64,000 nucleotides of DNA from Kineococcus aurantiacus (GCF_013409345.1 NZ_JACCBB010000001.1:2604001-2668000); one strand, 5' to 3'; shown: positions 8,375 to 17,354, counted from the first letter of the stretch. The notes: generated from the letters alone by a model not told the origin. Numbers and translations are program-made.

Positions 8375-9310
8375 TCAGCCGTACCGTCCCGCCAGTTCCC
8401 GGCCGATGCGGGCCAGTTCGTGCCGGACGGCCGGCGGCTCCTCCACCTCCAGGCCCGCCCCCCACCCGGCCAGCGTCCGGGCCAGGTCCAGGGGGGTGGG
8501 TGCCGCGACGTGGCAACGGGTCCGTCCCCCGCCCAGTTCCCGGGCGCCGGTGCAGTGCCGCCCGAACTGCTCCCGCAGCACCGGCAGGTGCCGCGTGGGG
8601 AGCACGACGACGGCGGTGGTGAGGGCCCGGCGGGACTCCACCTCGTCGACGACGCGCTGCCACTCCCGGGTCAGGTCGAAGTCCACGGGCCGCTCGAAGC
8701 GGCCGGTCAGGGTCTCCAGGTGCCCGACGCGGTCGACGCGGTAGGTGCGGCGCCCGGCCGGGGTGCCCGCGAGGAGGTACCAGACGTCGTCCTTGGCGAC
8801 GAGCCCGAGGGGCTCGACCGTCCGGTCGCGCGTCCCGCTGCGGGAGGCGTACGCGATCCGCACCGGGGTCCGGGCGACCACGGCCTCCTGGAGCCGGGTG
8901 ACGAGCTCGGAGCGCGGGCGCTCCCGGTCGCCCCAGCGGGCCGGGTCGACGACGACGGCCCCGGCCGCCGCCTCGGCGTCGGCGCGGAACGTCCCCGGCA
9001 GGGCCCGGACGAGCTTGCGCAGGGCCGAGCGGGTCGCCGGGTCCGCCGTCGCGGGCCCGGCGGTGAGGAACAGCGCGCGGGCCTCCCCGCTCGTCAGCCC
9101 GGTCAGGTCGGTGCGGGCGCCGCCCACGAGCGACCACCCCCCGCCCCGGCCCCGCTGCGGGTAGACGGGGACCCCGGCCGCCGACAGGGCCTCCAGGTCG
9201 CGGCGGGCCGTGGCGAGGGAGACCTCCAGCTCGGCGGCCACGGCGGCGGCCGTCACCCGCCCCCGCGACTGCAGGAGCAGCAGGACGGCCACGAGCCGGT
9301 CGGCGCGCAC
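8375..9310 (-). CDS. WYL-domain transcriptional regulator with DeoR/HTH_11-type N-terminus
   Basis: 311 aa. Residues 1-60 form a winged helix (VAAELEVSLATARRDLEALSAAGVPVY), followed by a WYL domain with VEPLGLVAKDDVWYLLAGTPAG and a C-terminal WCX extension. WYL domains sense ligands, often nucleic acid or small molecules. It diverges from the VOC gene at 9405, and a palindrome lies at 9331-9353 between them, so repression or activation of the VOC-aminotransferase pair plus autoregulation is likely. The HD-domain gene starts 97 bp downstream. Confidence 0.9.
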   Translation of the reverse strand: MRADRLVAVLLLLQSRGRVTAAAVAAELEVSLATARRDLEALSAAGVPVYPQRGRGGGWSLVGGARTDLTGLTSGEARALFLTAGPATADPATRSALRKLVRALPGTFRADAEAAAGAVVVDPARWGDRERPRSELVTRLQEAVVARTPVRIAYASRSGTRDRTVEPLGLVAKDDVWYLLAGTPAGRRTYRVDRVGHLETLTGRFERPVDFDLTREWQRVVDEVESRRALTTAVVVLPTRHLPVLREQFGRHCTGARELGGGRTRCHVAAPTPLDLARTLAGWGAGLEVEEPPAVRHELARIGRELAGRYG

Positions 9311-9330
9311 GTCGCCGATCCTGCCAGCGG

Positions 9331-9353
9331 AAGTGCTCAGGAGGTGAGCGCTT
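9331..9353. promoter_or_regulatory. Palindromic operator candidate between WYL regulator and VOC gene
   Basis: AAGTGCTCA-N5-TGAGCGCTT, 8 of 9 arm positions matching. It lies in the 94-bp divergent spacer, 20 bp upstream of the regulator start and 51 bp upstream of the VOC start. It is the only clear dyad there, so it is the likely site for the WYL protein. Confidence 0.45.
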
Positions 9354-9404
9354 CAGGGAGGAGGGTGGTGCTCACCGGACCGACCGACGCAGGAGGAGCA
9401 GGCG

Positions 9405-9815
9405 ATGTTGCGAGGCATGTCGACCGTGGTGCTGCTGGCCGAGGACTTCGAGGGCGCCAAGCGCTGGTACACCGAGCTGCTGGGGTTCCCGCCGTACTTC
9501 GACCGGCCCTGGTACGCCGAGTTCCGCGTCGGCGACCACCAGCAGGAGCTGGGCGTCCTCAACGCGGCGTTCGCCGGGCAGCTCGGCGGGGTGCCCGCCA
9601 CGGACCGTCCCGGCGGTGTCGTCCTGTACTGGCACGTCGACGACCTCGACGCCGCGCTCGCGCGCGCCGTGGAGCTGGGCGCGACGGTGTTCCAGCCCGC
9701 CCGGGAGTTCGGCGAGGGGTTCACCGGGGCCAGCGTCGTCGACCCCTTCGGCAACCTCCTGGGGCTGATGCGCAACGCGCACTACCTGCAGGTCCTGGCC
9801 GCGGGCTGCGGCTGA
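9405..9815 (+). CDS. VOC family protein (glyoxalase/bleomycin-resistance fold)
   Basis: 136 aa, one vicinal-oxygen-chelate unit of two beta-alpha-beta3 modules: STVVLLAEDFEGAKRWYTELLGF at the start and HVDDLDAALARAVELGATV in the second half, ending with SVVDPFGNLLGLM. Family members bind a metal and act on electrophiles, toxins or diols; the substrate is unknown. The AGGAGGAGCAGGCG before ATG 9405 is a strong ribosome site. The WYL regulator is divergent and the aminotransferase follows after 12 bp, so the latter is probably in the same operon. Confidence 0.85.
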   Translation: MLRGMSTVVLLAEDFEGAKRWYTELLGFPPYFDRPWYAEFRVGDHQQELGVLNAAFAGQLGGVPATDRPGGVVLYWHVDDLDAALARAVELGATVFQPAREFGEGFTGASVVDPFGNLLGLMRNAHYLQVLAAGCG

Positions 9816-9827
9816 GAGCATCGGCGG

Positions 9828-10988
9828 GTGCCTGCGATCGCCTCCCGCGCCCTGACCATCCCCGCCTCGCCGATCCGGCGGATCTTCGACCTCGCCCAGG
9901 ACCTCGACGGCGTGATCGCCCTCAACGTGGGGGAACCGGACCTGCCGGTGGCCCCGCACGTGCTGGCGGCGGGGGCGCGGGCGTGGGCGGACGACGTCAC
10001 CGACTACACGCCCAACGGCGGGATCGGCGCGCTGCGCGCCGCCATCGCCGGCAAGCTGGCGCGGGACAACGGCCTGGCCGTCGACCCCGACCAGGTGTGG
10101 GTGACGGCCGGGGGGATGCAGGCGCTGCACCAGGTGATGTCGATGACGCTGGACGCGGGCGACGAGGTGCTCGTGCCGGACCCGGGGTACGTGAACTTCT
10201 CCATGACCGCCCGGCACGTCGGTGCGGTCCCCGTGCCGTACCGCCTCGACCCCGACGACGGGTTCCGCCCGGACCCGGTGGCCCTGGAGGCGGCGGTGAC
10301 GGGGCGGACGCGCGTGCTGGTGGTGAACTCCCCGTCCAACCCCCTCGGCACCGTGTACCCGGCGCCGGTGCTGGAGCACCTGCTGGCGTTCGCCCGCCGG
10401 CACGACCTGTGGGTGGTCTCCGACGAGGTCTACGAGCGGTTCACCTACGGCGTCCCGCACGTCAGCCCCGCCGCCCTCGACCGCGACGGCCGGGTCCTGC
10501 CGGTGTTCTCGTTCTCCAAGACGTACGCGCTGACGGGCGCGCGCGTCGGCTGGTTCGTGGCGCCGCCGCAGTGGTCGGCGTTGCTGCGCACGGCGCAGGA
10601 GGCGGTGGTGAGCTGCGTCAACGCTCCCGCCCAGCTCGCGGCGCTCGCGGCGCTGGAGGGGGACCAGCAGACCGTCGCCGACGCCCGCGAGCACTACCGG
10701 GCCAACATCGAGGCCGCGTGCGAGCTGTTGCGGGGCAAGGGGGTGCGGCACCAGCGGCCGGACGGCGCGTTCTACCTGTGGGTCGACGTGTCGCACGTCA
10801 GCGGTGGGGACGTCTCGGCGTGGTGCGAGCGGTTCCTGGTGGAGCAGCGCGTCGCGGTCGCCCCGGGCACGGGTTTCGGGGCGTCGGGGGAGGGGTGGGT
10901 CCGGTTGTCGCTGGCCGGGACGCGGGAGGACGTCCTGGCGGGGGTGTCGCGCATCCCGTCGGCCGGGCGGGTGGTCGCGTCGCGGTAG
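9828..10988 (+). CDS. Pyridoxal phosphate-dependent class I/II aminotransferase
   Basis: 386 aa from GTG 9828, near the usual AspC/AlaA length. Fold-type I features: NVGEPDLPV early, YTPNGGIGALRAAI, VLVVNSPSNPLGTVY, WVVSDEVYERFTY and the PLP lysine in FSFSKTYALTGARVGW. The specificity (aspartate, alanine or aromatic) cannot be read from sequence. Start is 12 bp after the VOC stop, suggesting cotranscription under the WYL regulator. Confidence 0.9.
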   Translation: MPAIASRALTIPASPIRRIFDLAQDLDGVIALNVGEPDLPVAPHVLAAGARAWADDVTDYTPNGGIGALRAAIAGKLARDNGLAVDPDQVWVTAGGMQALHQVMSMTLDAGDEVLVPDPGYVNFSMTARHVGAVPVPYRLDPDDGFRPDPVALEAAVTGRTRVLVVNSPSNPLGTVYPAPVLEHLLAFARRHDLWVVSDEVYERFTYGVPHVSPAALDRDGRVLPVFSFSKTYALTGARVGWFVAPPQWSALLRTAQEAVVSCVNAPAQLAALAALEGDQQTVADAREHYRANIEAACELLRGKGVRHQRPDGAFYLWVDVSHVSGGDVSAWCERFLVEQRVAVAPGTGFGASGEGWVRLSLAGTREDVLAGVSRIPSAGRVVASR

Positions 10989-11012
10989 CGGGGGCGGGTG
11001 GGGGTACCCTGA

Positions 11013-11026
11013 ACGACAGGTGTCGT
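11013..11026. promoter_or_regulatory. Short perfect dyad upstream of SDR gene
   Basis: ACGACA-GG-TGTCGT, six-base arms, about 90 bp upstream of the SDR start at 11115. It could be an operator, but no regulator is divergent here and the nearest TetR gene has its own better dyad at 12684, so this is weak. Confidence 0.25.
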
Positions 11027-11114
11027 ACAAAGGGTGCGGAACCTGCCGGGCGGTCGACGGAGGTCGTCCGGTGCGCGCCGGGTGCGCGCAACCCGACCGA
11101 AGGGATCGTGTCCC

Positions 11115-11897
11115 GTGGACCGCTTCACCGACCGCGTCGTCCTCATCACCGGCGGGGGGTCCGGCCTGGGCCGTGCCGCCGCCGTCCGCCTCGCCGCCGA
11201 GGGCGCCCGGCTCGCCCTGGTCGACGTCTCCGTCGAGGGCCTGACCGCCTCGGCCGCCGCCGTGGCCGAGGCCGCCCCGTCCGCCGAGGTCCTCACCGTG
11301 ACCGCCGACGTGTCGCAGGAGGCCGACGTCGAGCGGTACGTCGCCGCGACGCTGGAGCGCTTCGGGCGCATCGACGGGTTCTTCAACAACGCCGGCATCG
11401 AGGGCCGGCAGAACCTCACCGAGGACTTCACCGTCGAGGAGTTCGACCGCGTCCACGCGATCGACCTCCGCGGCGTGTTCCTGGGCCTGGAGAAGGTCCT
11501 GGGGGTGATGCGCCGGCAGGGCGGCGGGTACGTCGTGAACACCGCGAGCGTCGGCGGGATCCGCGGCGTCGGCAACCAGTCCGGCTACGCCGCGGCCAAG
11601 CACGGCGTCGTGGGGCTCACCCGGAACTCCGCCGTCGAGTACGGGCAGTTCGGCGTCCGCGTCAACGCGATCGCCCCCGGTGCGATCTGGACGCCGATGG
11701 TCGAGGGTTCCATGCGGCAGCTGGACGCGGAGAACCCCGAGCGGGCCGCCGAGCAGTTCATCCAGGTGAACCCGACCAAGCGGTACGGGCAGGCGCCCGA
11801 GATCGCCTCCGTCGTGGCGTTCCTGCTGTCCGACGACGCGTCCTACGTCAACGCCGCCGTCGTGCCGATCGACGGCGGGCAGTCCGCGAAGTACTGA
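11115..11897 (+). CDS. SDR family oxidoreductase
   Basis: 260 aa classical SDR from GTG 11115, with GAAGGGA ahead of it; the frame is open back to 11034 but without homology. Cofactor motif TGGGSGLGRAA, NNAG motif, catalytic Ser in NTASVGG and Tyr-x3-Lys in YAAAKHG; Asp in LVDVS suggests NAD preference. It looks like a 3-oxoacyl reductase or cyclic-alcohol dehydrogenase type; substrate unknown. The convergent TetR gene ends 48 bp downstream; the spacer has the imperfect repeat GGCCGA around 11897-11935. Confidence 0.85.
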   Translation: MDRFTDRVVLITGGGSGLGRAAAVRLAAEGARLALVDVSVEGLTASAAAVAEAAPSAEVLTVTADVSQEADVERYVAATLERFGRIDGFFNNAGIEGRQNLTEDFTVEEFDRVHAIDLRGVFLGLEKVLGVMRRQGGGYVVNTASVGGIRGVGNQSGYAAAKHGVVGLTRNSAVEYGQFGVRVNAIAPGAIWTPMVEGSMRQLDAENPERAAEQFIQVNPTKRYGQAPEIASVVAFLLSDDASYVNAAVVPIDGGQSAKY

Positions 11898-11945
11898 GGC
11901 CGACGTGCTGAGGCCGAGGTACTGAGGCCGAAGGGCTGAGGCGGG

Positions 11946-12638
11946 TCAGCTGAGCCGTTCCAGCCAGCGCCGCAGCAGCGCCGTCTCCTCCGGCTCGAGG
12001 GTTCCCGGGTCGGTCAGGTCGAGCTGCGCGCGCAGCCGCCGGGCCGCGGACGGCAGCCCGGGGCGTCCCTCGCGGCGGGGGGCGTCGCGCAGCAGCGAGC
12101 CGAACACGGCGTCCCGCACGCGGTGGGACAGGTCCTCGCCGAAGACCTCCGGCTGGGCGATGCGGTTCAGCGCCGCGCCGACGTTGGCCGACAGGACCAC
12201 CTGGGCCGCGTGGTCGACCTCGACGGTGAGGCGGCCCGCGGCGGCCACCCGGGTCAGGGTCGCGGCGAGCAGGTCCAGGACGCGCTGCCGGGCGACCGAG
12301 CGCGACCGGGGCCGGGGGACGAACATCAGCTGGTACAGCGCGGGGTTGGCGGCGGCGAAGCGGGTGTGGTCGTCCCAGCCGGACAGCAGGTCGGCCACGG
12401 GGTCGTCGGTGACGGGCAGCCCGGCCTTCCGGTGGGCGTACCGCTCGAAACCGCGGTCGGCGAGGGCGTCGAGCAGGCCCTTCTTGTCCCCGAACTGCCG
12501 GTAGAGGACGGGCTGGGTGACGCCGGCCGCCTCGCACACCGCGCGGGTGGCGACGTCGTGGTCCTCGGAGGCGGCGAGGAGCCGTTCGGCGGCGTCGAGG
12601 ATGGCGGTGCGCTGGTCCACGTAGCAAGGGTACGCCAC
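11946..12638 (-). CDS. TetR family transcriptional regulator
   Basis: About 230 aa from GTG 12638; GTG 12620 is an equally possible start. The N-terminal HTH reads AVCEAAGVTQPVLYRQFGDKKGLL; the rest is a ligand-binding helical domain. It is divergent from the SDR gene at 12724, and the dyad at 12684-12704 lies between them, so it most likely represses that SDR and itself. The ligand is unknown. Confidence 0.9.
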   Translation of the reverse strand: MAYPCYVDQRTAILDAAERLLAASEDHDVATRAVCEAAGVTQPVLYRQFGDKKGLLDALADRGFERYAHRKAGLPVTDDPVADLLSGWDDHTRFAAANPALYQLMFVPRPRSRSVARQRVLDLLAATLTRVAAAGRLTVEVDHAAQVVLSANVGAALNRIAQPEVFGEDLSHRVRDAVFGSLLRDAPRREGRPGLPSAARRLRAQLDLTDPGTLEPEETALLRRWLERLS

Positions 12639-12683
12639 AGCAGTAGCGCTGCTCCTAGACCGGTGCTACGGTCGTCATATCGC

Positions 12684-12704
12684 CGGTACGCAAAGGGCGT
12701 ACCG
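12684..12704. promoter_or_regulatory. Perfect palindromic operator between TetR and SDR genes
   Basis: CGGTACGC-N5-GCGTACCG, eight-base perfect arms, 19 bp upstream of the SDR start. A possible -10 for the SDR (TACGGT, 12667-12672) lies just upstream, so bound repressor would block it. A second, weaker dyad AGCAG-N5-CTGCT is at 12639-12653, next to the regulator start. Confidence 0.6.
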
Positions 12705-12723
12705 AAGGTATGGAGGAGTGGGC

Positions 12724-13455
12724 ATGACCGAGCAGCGAGTCGCCGTCGTCACCGGGGCCTCCCGGGGCATCGGCCGAGCCGTCGCCACCGAGCTGGCCGC
12801 CCGCGGGCAGGCCGTCGTCGTCGGCTACGCCGGGTCCGCGGACGCCGCCGCCGAGGTCGTCCGGCAGATCACCGCCGCCGGGGGCCGCGCCGTGGCCGCG
12901 CAGGCCGACGTCGCCGACGAGGCCGCCGTCGCCGCCGCGTTCGACCTCGCCGAGCAGGAGTTCGGCGGCGTCGACGTCGTCGTCCACGCCGCGGGCCGGC
13001 TGAGCCAGTCGACCATCGCCGACCTCGACCTCGACGACCTCGACGCCCTGCACCGCACCAACATCCGCGGCACGTTCGTCGTGGCCCGCGAAGCCGCCCG
13101 CCGCGTCCGCGACGGCGGGGCGGTCATCACGTTCTCCACCTCCGTCGTCGGGCTGCAACTGCCCACCTACGGCGCCTACGTCGCCAGCAAGGGCGCCGTG
13201 GAGGGGCTGACGATGATCCTGGCCCGCGAGCTGCGCGGCCGCGACGTCACCGTCAACGCCGTCGCCCCCGGCCCCACCGCCACCGAGCTGTTCCTCGACG
13301 GCAAGGACGAGGCCACCGTGGAACGGCTGGCGAAGCAGCCCCCGCTGGAACGCCTCGGCGAACCCGCCGACATCGCCGAGGTCGTCGCCTTCCTCGCCGG
13401 GCCCGGGCGCTGGGTCAACGGCCAGGTCGTGCGCGTCAACGGCGGCATCGTCTGA
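12724..13455 (+). CDS. SDR family oxidoreductase (FabG-like)
   Basis: 243 aa. ATG 12724 is chosen over GTG 12718 because GGAGGAG is then at the correct distance. Cofactor motif TGASRGIGRAV, Ser in TFSTSVVG, Tyr-x3-Lys in YVASKGAVEG, and the C-terminal VNGGIV typical of FabG-like reductases. NADP preference is likely. Probably controlled by the divergent TetR protein. Physiological substrate unknown. Confidence 0.87.
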   Translation: MTEQRVAVVTGASRGIGRAVATELAARGQAVVVGYAGSADAAAEVVRQITAAGGRAVAAQADVADEAAVAAAFDLAEQEFGGVDVVVHAAGRLSQSTIADLDLDDLDALHRTNIRGTFVVAREAARRVRDGGAVITFSTSVVGLQLPTYGAYVASKGAVEGLTMILARELRGRDVTVNAVAPGPTATELFLDGKDEATVERLAKQPPLERLGEPADIAEVVAFLAGPGRWVNGQVVRVNGGIV

Positions 13456-13539
13456 CCCGCCCGTCCCGGAAGAGGGCGCGCGGCGGACGGGTTGGCCCCC
13501 GGGGGAGGGGAACGTCCCCTCGCCGGACAGGAGGACGAC

Positions 13540-14253
13540 GTGGCGGACACCCACCCCGGGGAACCGGTGCTGCACCAGGGGGACCTGACGGCCCGGCTGA
13601 ACCGGTTGCGGGCCGCGGTGCTCGGCGCCAACGACGGCATCGTCTCGGTCGCCGGGCTCGTCGTCGGCGTCGCCGGGGCCACCACCGACCGGACGGCCCT
13701 GCTGACCGCCGGGATCGCCGGGCTCGTCGCCGGCGCCCTGTCCATGGCCGCCGGGGAGTACGTGTCCGTCTCCACCCAGCGCGACACCCAGCGGGCCCTG
13801 CTGGCCACCGAGCGGCGCGAACTCGCCGAGATGCCGCAGGAGGAACTCGCCGAGCTCGCGAGCATCTACGTCGGCAAGGGGCTGTCCCCGGCCCTGGCGC
13901 AGCAGGTGGCGACCGAGCTCACCGCCCACGACGCCCTCGCCGCGCACGCCGACGCCGAGCTCGGCCTCGACCCCGACGAGGTCGTCAGCCCGTGGCAGGC
14001 CGCGTGGGCCTCGGCGGCCGCGTTCACGCTCGGCGCGCTGGTCCCGCTGCTGACGATCGTCCTGACCCCCACGGCCGCCCGCGTCCCCGCCTGCTTCGCC
14101 GCCGTCCTCGTGGCGCTCGCGCTGACGGGGGCGCTCAGCGCCCACCTCGGCGGGGCCGGTCACCGGCGCGCCACCGCGCGCACCGTCCTCGGCGGCGCGC
14201 TCGCGATGGCCGTCACCTACGGCACCGGGCACCTCGTGGGGCGCACCCTCTGA
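13540..14253 (+). CDS. VIT1/CCC1 family iron/manganese transporter
   Basis: 237 aa from GTG 13540, preceded by AGGAGG; the frame opens at 13492. Residues LRAAVLGANDGIVSVAGLVVGVAGA form TM1 with the family Asp; AGALSMAAGEYVSVSTQRD is the second conserved stretch. Between TM2 and TM3 is a charged cytoplasmic region (about 80-150) with ERRELAEMPQEELAEL, which in the family binds metal; three more TM helices follow. It would export or store Fe2+/Mn2+ across the membrane. It is read in the same direction as the upstream SDR and downstream response regulator. Confidence 0.88.
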   Translation: MADTHPGEPVLHQGDLTARLNRLRAAVLGANDGIVSVAGLVVGVAGATTDRTALLTAGIAGLVAGALSMAAGEYVSVSTQRDTQRALLATERRELAEMPQEELAELASIYVGKGLSPALAQQVATELTAHDALAAHADAELGLDPDEVVSPWQAAWASAAAFTLGALVPLLTIVLTPTAARVPACFAAVLVALALTGALSAHLGGAGHRRATARTVLGGALAMAVTYGTGHLVGRTL

Positions 14254-14275
14254 CCTGCCCGGGCAGGATGGGGAC

Positions 14276-14938
14276 GTGCGCATCCTCCTGGTCGACGACG
14301 AGGTGACCCTCGCCGCGACGCTGGCCGCCGGGCTGGCGGGGGCCGGGTTCACCGTCGACGTCGCCCACGACGGCGGGACCGGCCTGGCGCGAGCCGAGGG
14401 GGGCGCGTACGACGTCGTCGTCCTCGACGTCATGCTGCCCGTCCTCAACGGGTACGAGGTGTGCCGCACCCTGCGGGCGCGGCAGGTGTGGACGCCCGTC
14501 CTCGTCCTCACCGCCAAGGACGGGGAGCACGACGAGACCGACGCGTTCGACCTCGGTGCCGACGACTACCTGCGCAAACCCTTCTCCTTCGACGTCCTCG
14601 TGGCCCGGCTGCGGGCGCTGACCCGGCGGGGCGCACCGGAGCGCCCCGCCGTCCTGCGCTCCGGCGACCTCACCCTCGACCCGGCCGCGCAACGGGTCCA
14701 CCTCGCCGGGCGGGAGGTCCGCCTCACGGCCCGCGAGTTCCAGGTCCTGCACCACCTCATGCGCCACGCCGGTGACGTGCTGTCCAAGACCAACGTCCTG
14801 CAGGGCGTCTGGGACGAGTTCTACGAGGGCGACGAGAACCTCGTCGAGGTGTACGTGGGGTACTTGCGGAAGAAGATCGGGCGCGAGTTCATCGAGACCG
14901 TGCGCGGCGCCGGGTACCGGTTCGCGGCGGGGTCCTGA
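14276..14938 (+). CDS. OmpR/PhoB family response regulator
   Basis: 220 aa from GTG 14276. Receiver domain with acidic pair DD at 7-8, phosphoacceptor Asp51 (VVLDVMLP) and Lys101 (LRKPFSF); C-terminal winged helix with LTAREFQVLHHLMRHAGDVLSK and VYVGYLRKKIG. Its partner kinase gene lies tail-to-tail, 9 bp beyond the stop, an unusual convergent layout since such pairs are normally one operon. Target genes are unknown. Confidence 0.95.
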   Translation: MRILLVDDEVTLAATLAAGLAGAGFTVDVAHDGGTGLARAEGGAYDVVVLDVMLPVLNGYEVCRTLRARQVWTPVLVLTAKDGEHDETDAFDLGADDYLRKPFSFDVLVARLRALTRRGAPERPAVLRSGDLTLDPAAQRVHLAGREVRLTAREFQVLHHLMRHAGDVLSKTNVLQGVWDEFYEGDENLVEVYVGYLRKKIGREFIETVRGAGYRFAAGS

Positions 14939-14947
14939 CCGCACCCC

Positions 14948-16387
14948 TCAGGGCGGGCCCGGGGGTTCGGCCAGCGGCAGCTCCACCCGGAACGCCGTCC
15001 CCGGCGCACCACCGGGCGGGTCCACCACCGCCACCGAACCGCCGTGCGCGGCGACGACATCCCGCACGACCGCCAGGCCCAGGCCGCTGCCCCCGGAGTC
15101 GCGGGCGCGGCTCTCCTCCAGCCGCACGAACCGCTCGAACACCCGCTCCCGGTCCGGCGGCGGGATCGGGGCCCCGTCGTTCGTCACGGTCAGCACGGCG
15201 ACGGAGCCGTTGCGCCGCAGGTCGATCGACACCGCGGACCGGGCGTGGCGGGCGGCGTTGTCGGTGAGGTTGCGCACCACCCGGGACAGTTCCTGCCGGT
15301 CCCCGACGACGCGCGCCGGTTCGCGGTGCAGGGTGACCGTCAGCGTGGTGCTCGCCCGCAGCCGCCGGTGCTCGTCCGTCACCAGGTCGTCCACGTCCAC
15401 CTCCTCGCCCCGGCCCGGCCCGGCGGACCAGGAGCGTTCGTCCACCCGGGCGAGCAGCAGCAGGTCGCTCACCAGGGCGTCCAGCCGCTGCGACTCGCCC
15501 CGCACCAGGCGCGCCAGTTCCCGCGGGTCGGCGCGGTCGGGTCGCCCCAGGGCGATGTCCGCCGCGGCCCGCAGCGTCGCGATGGGGCTGCGCAGCTCGT
15601 GGCTGGCGTCGGACACGAACTGCCGCTGGGCCGTGTCGGCCCGTTCCAGCCCCGCCAGCATCGAGTTCATCGTCGACGCCAGCCGCGCCACCTCGTCGCG
15701 CCCCGGCGGGGTCGGGACCCGCCCGGACAGGTTCCCGTGGCTGATGCCCTCCACCGTCGTCCGGATGCGCGACACCGGCCGCAGCGACCTGCCCACGAAC
15801 AGGTACGTCGCCCCGCCCACCGTCAGCAGCAGCAGCGGGCCGCCCACCGCCAGGGCCGCCACCGCCGCGTGCAGCGCGTCCTCGCCCGTCCCCAGCGACT
15901 GCGCGACGACCACCGTGAAGCGCTCCCCGCCGGCCGCGCCGCCCAGTGCGGTCACCCGGTAGGCGTCGTCGTCGAAGGGCAGCCGGAGCTCGCGGTGGAC
16001 GACGTCGCCCGGGGCGGGCCGCTCGTCGACCACCGGCGGTTCCCCGCGCAGGTCCGGGCTGGACGCCACCACCGCCCCGGCCGCGTCGACCACCTGCACC
16101 GCCGCCCGCCGCCGGGCGGCCGCCTCGACCGCGGCCCGCAGGTCCGGCGAGGTGCCCACCCCGTCCGGGACCAGCGCCGCGACCGACTGGGCCGTGGCCA
16201 GCGTCGACGCGTCCACGCTCCGGTGCAGGTCGTCCACCAGGCTCAGCAGCAGCAGCGCCCCCATCGCCAGGACCACCACGCCCTGCACGAGCGTGGCCGC
16301 CACCGTCGAGCGGACCTGCACACCGCACTCCCGCCACAGCCGCAGCAGCCACCGCACGCCGCGCCCCAGGCTCATGCCGTCCAGCAT
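14948..16387 (-). CDS. Two-component sensor histidine kinase
   Basis: 479 aa from ATG 16387; ATG 16375 is possible. TM1 about 27-50, an extracytoplasmic sensor loop of about 120 residues, TM2 about 175-198, HAMP (RSLRPVSRIRTTVEGISHGNL), then the HisKA domain with phospho-His263 in SDASHELRSP. The ATPase domain has RVVRNLTDNAARHA (N box) and GGSGLGLAVV (G box). It should phosphorylate the convergent response regulator. The sensor loop matches nothing I recognise, so the signal is unknown. Confidence 0.93.
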   Translation of the reverse strand: MLDGMSLGRGVRWLLRLWRECGVQVRSTVAATLVQGVVVLAMGALLLLSLVDDLHRSVDASTLATAQSVAALVPDGVGTSPDLRAAVEAAARRRAAVQVVDAAGAVVASSPDLRGEPPVVDERPAPGDVVHRELRLPFDDDAYRVTALGGAAGGERFTVVVAQSLGTGEDALHAAVAALAVGGPLLLLTVGGATYLFVGRSLRPVSRIRTTVEGISHGNLSGRVPTPPGRDEVARLASTMNSMLAGLERADTAQRQFVSDASHELRSPIATLRAAADIALGRPDRADPRELARLVRGESQRLDALVSDLLLLARVDERSWSAGPGRGEEVDVDDLVTDEHRRLRASTTLTVTLHREPARVVGDRQELSRVVRNLTDNAARHARSAVSIDLRRNGSVAVLTVTNDGAPIPPPDRERVFERFVRLEESRARDSGGSGLGLAVVRDVVAAHGGSVAVVDPPGGAPGTAFRVELPLAEPPGPP

Positions 16388-16511
16388 CGACCACCCGGAC
16401 GGCTGTCGCCGCCACCGGGCTTCAGCGCACGTTCAGGAACGCTGCGCCACAGTGGCGGCGTGCGGGCGGCCGGCTCCGGGCGCGTCCGCGGGAGAGCGAG
16501 GAGAGATCACC

Positions 16512-17354
16512 GTGCAGCTGTGGCAGTCCGCCGTCCTCGGCGTCGTCGAGGGCCTCACCGAGTTCCTGCCCGTGTCCAGCACGGGGCACCTGACCGTCGT
16601 CGAGGAACTCCTCGGGTTGCGCGTCGACGACGCCGGCACCACCGCGTTCACCGCGATCGTCCAGTTCGGCGCCATCGTCGCCGTCATCGGGTACTTCCGG
16701 CGCGACATCGCCCGGCTGCTGCTCGCCTGGGTGCGCGGGCTGCGCGATCCCGCTGCGCGGCAGGAGGACTACCGCCTCGCGTGGTCGGTGGTCGTGGGTT
16801 CGGTCCCCGTGGGCCTGGTGGGTTTCGCGGCCCGGGACGTCGTGGCCGGGCCGCTGCGCAGCCTGTGGGTCGTCGCGTCCGCGCTCATCGGGTGGAGCGT
16901 CGTCATGGTCGCCGCGGAGGCGTACGCCGCGCGCCGCGCCGCCCGGCACGGCGAGGCGCGGGTCCGGCTGCCGGACGCCCTCGTGATCGGCCTCGTGCAG
17001 TGCCTCTCGCTGGTCCCGGGGGTGTCCCGCTCCGGGGCGACCATCAGCGCGGGCCTGTTCCGCGGGCTGGACCGGGTGACCGCCACCCGGCTGTCGTTCT
17101 TCCTGTCGATCCCGGCCCTGACGGCGGCCGGCCTCTACGAGGGGGTCTCGGCCGGCGGGGACGTCTCGGCCACCGTCGGGTGGGGGGCCACCGCCCTGGG
17201 CACCCTCGTGAGCCTCGTCGTGGCCTACGCCTCGATCGCGTGGCTGCTGCGCTTCGTCGCCCACCACCGGATCAGCGTGTTCGCGGGGTACCGGGTCGGC
17301 CTGGGGGCCGTCCTCCTCGCGCTGCTCGCCACGGGGACCCTGTCCGCCGTCTGA
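16512..17354 (+). CDS. uppP: Undecaprenyl-diphosphatase UppP (BacA type)
   Basis: 280 aa from GTG 16512 with GAGGAGA upstream. Polytopic membrane enzyme that dephosphorylates undecaprenyl pyrophosphate so the lipid carrier can be reused in peptidoglycan synthesis; gives bacitracin resistance in excess. Both signature stretches are present: GLTEFLPVSSTGHL and PGVSRSGATI. It diverges from the histidine kinase gene; the 124-bp spacer contains an imperfect dyad around 16425-16446. Confidence 0.96.
   Translation: MQLWQSAVLGVVEGLTEFLPVSSTGHLTVVEELLGLRVDDAGTTAFTAIVQFGAIVAVIGYFRRDIARLLLAWVRGLRDPAARQEDYRLAWSVVVGSVPVGLVGFAARDVVAGPLRSLWVVASALIGWSVVMVAAEAYAARRAARHGEARVRLPDALVIGLVQCLSLVPGVSRSGATISAGLFRGLDRVTATRLSFFLSIPALTAAGLYEGVSAGGDVSATVGWGATALGTLVSLVVAYASIAWLLRFVAHHRISVFAGYRVGLGAVLLALLATGTLSAV

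Noticed and set aside
12123-14306. Plus-strand frame of 727 codons across TetR, SDR and VIT genes
   Set aside because: Out of frame with three well-supported genes; low complexity.
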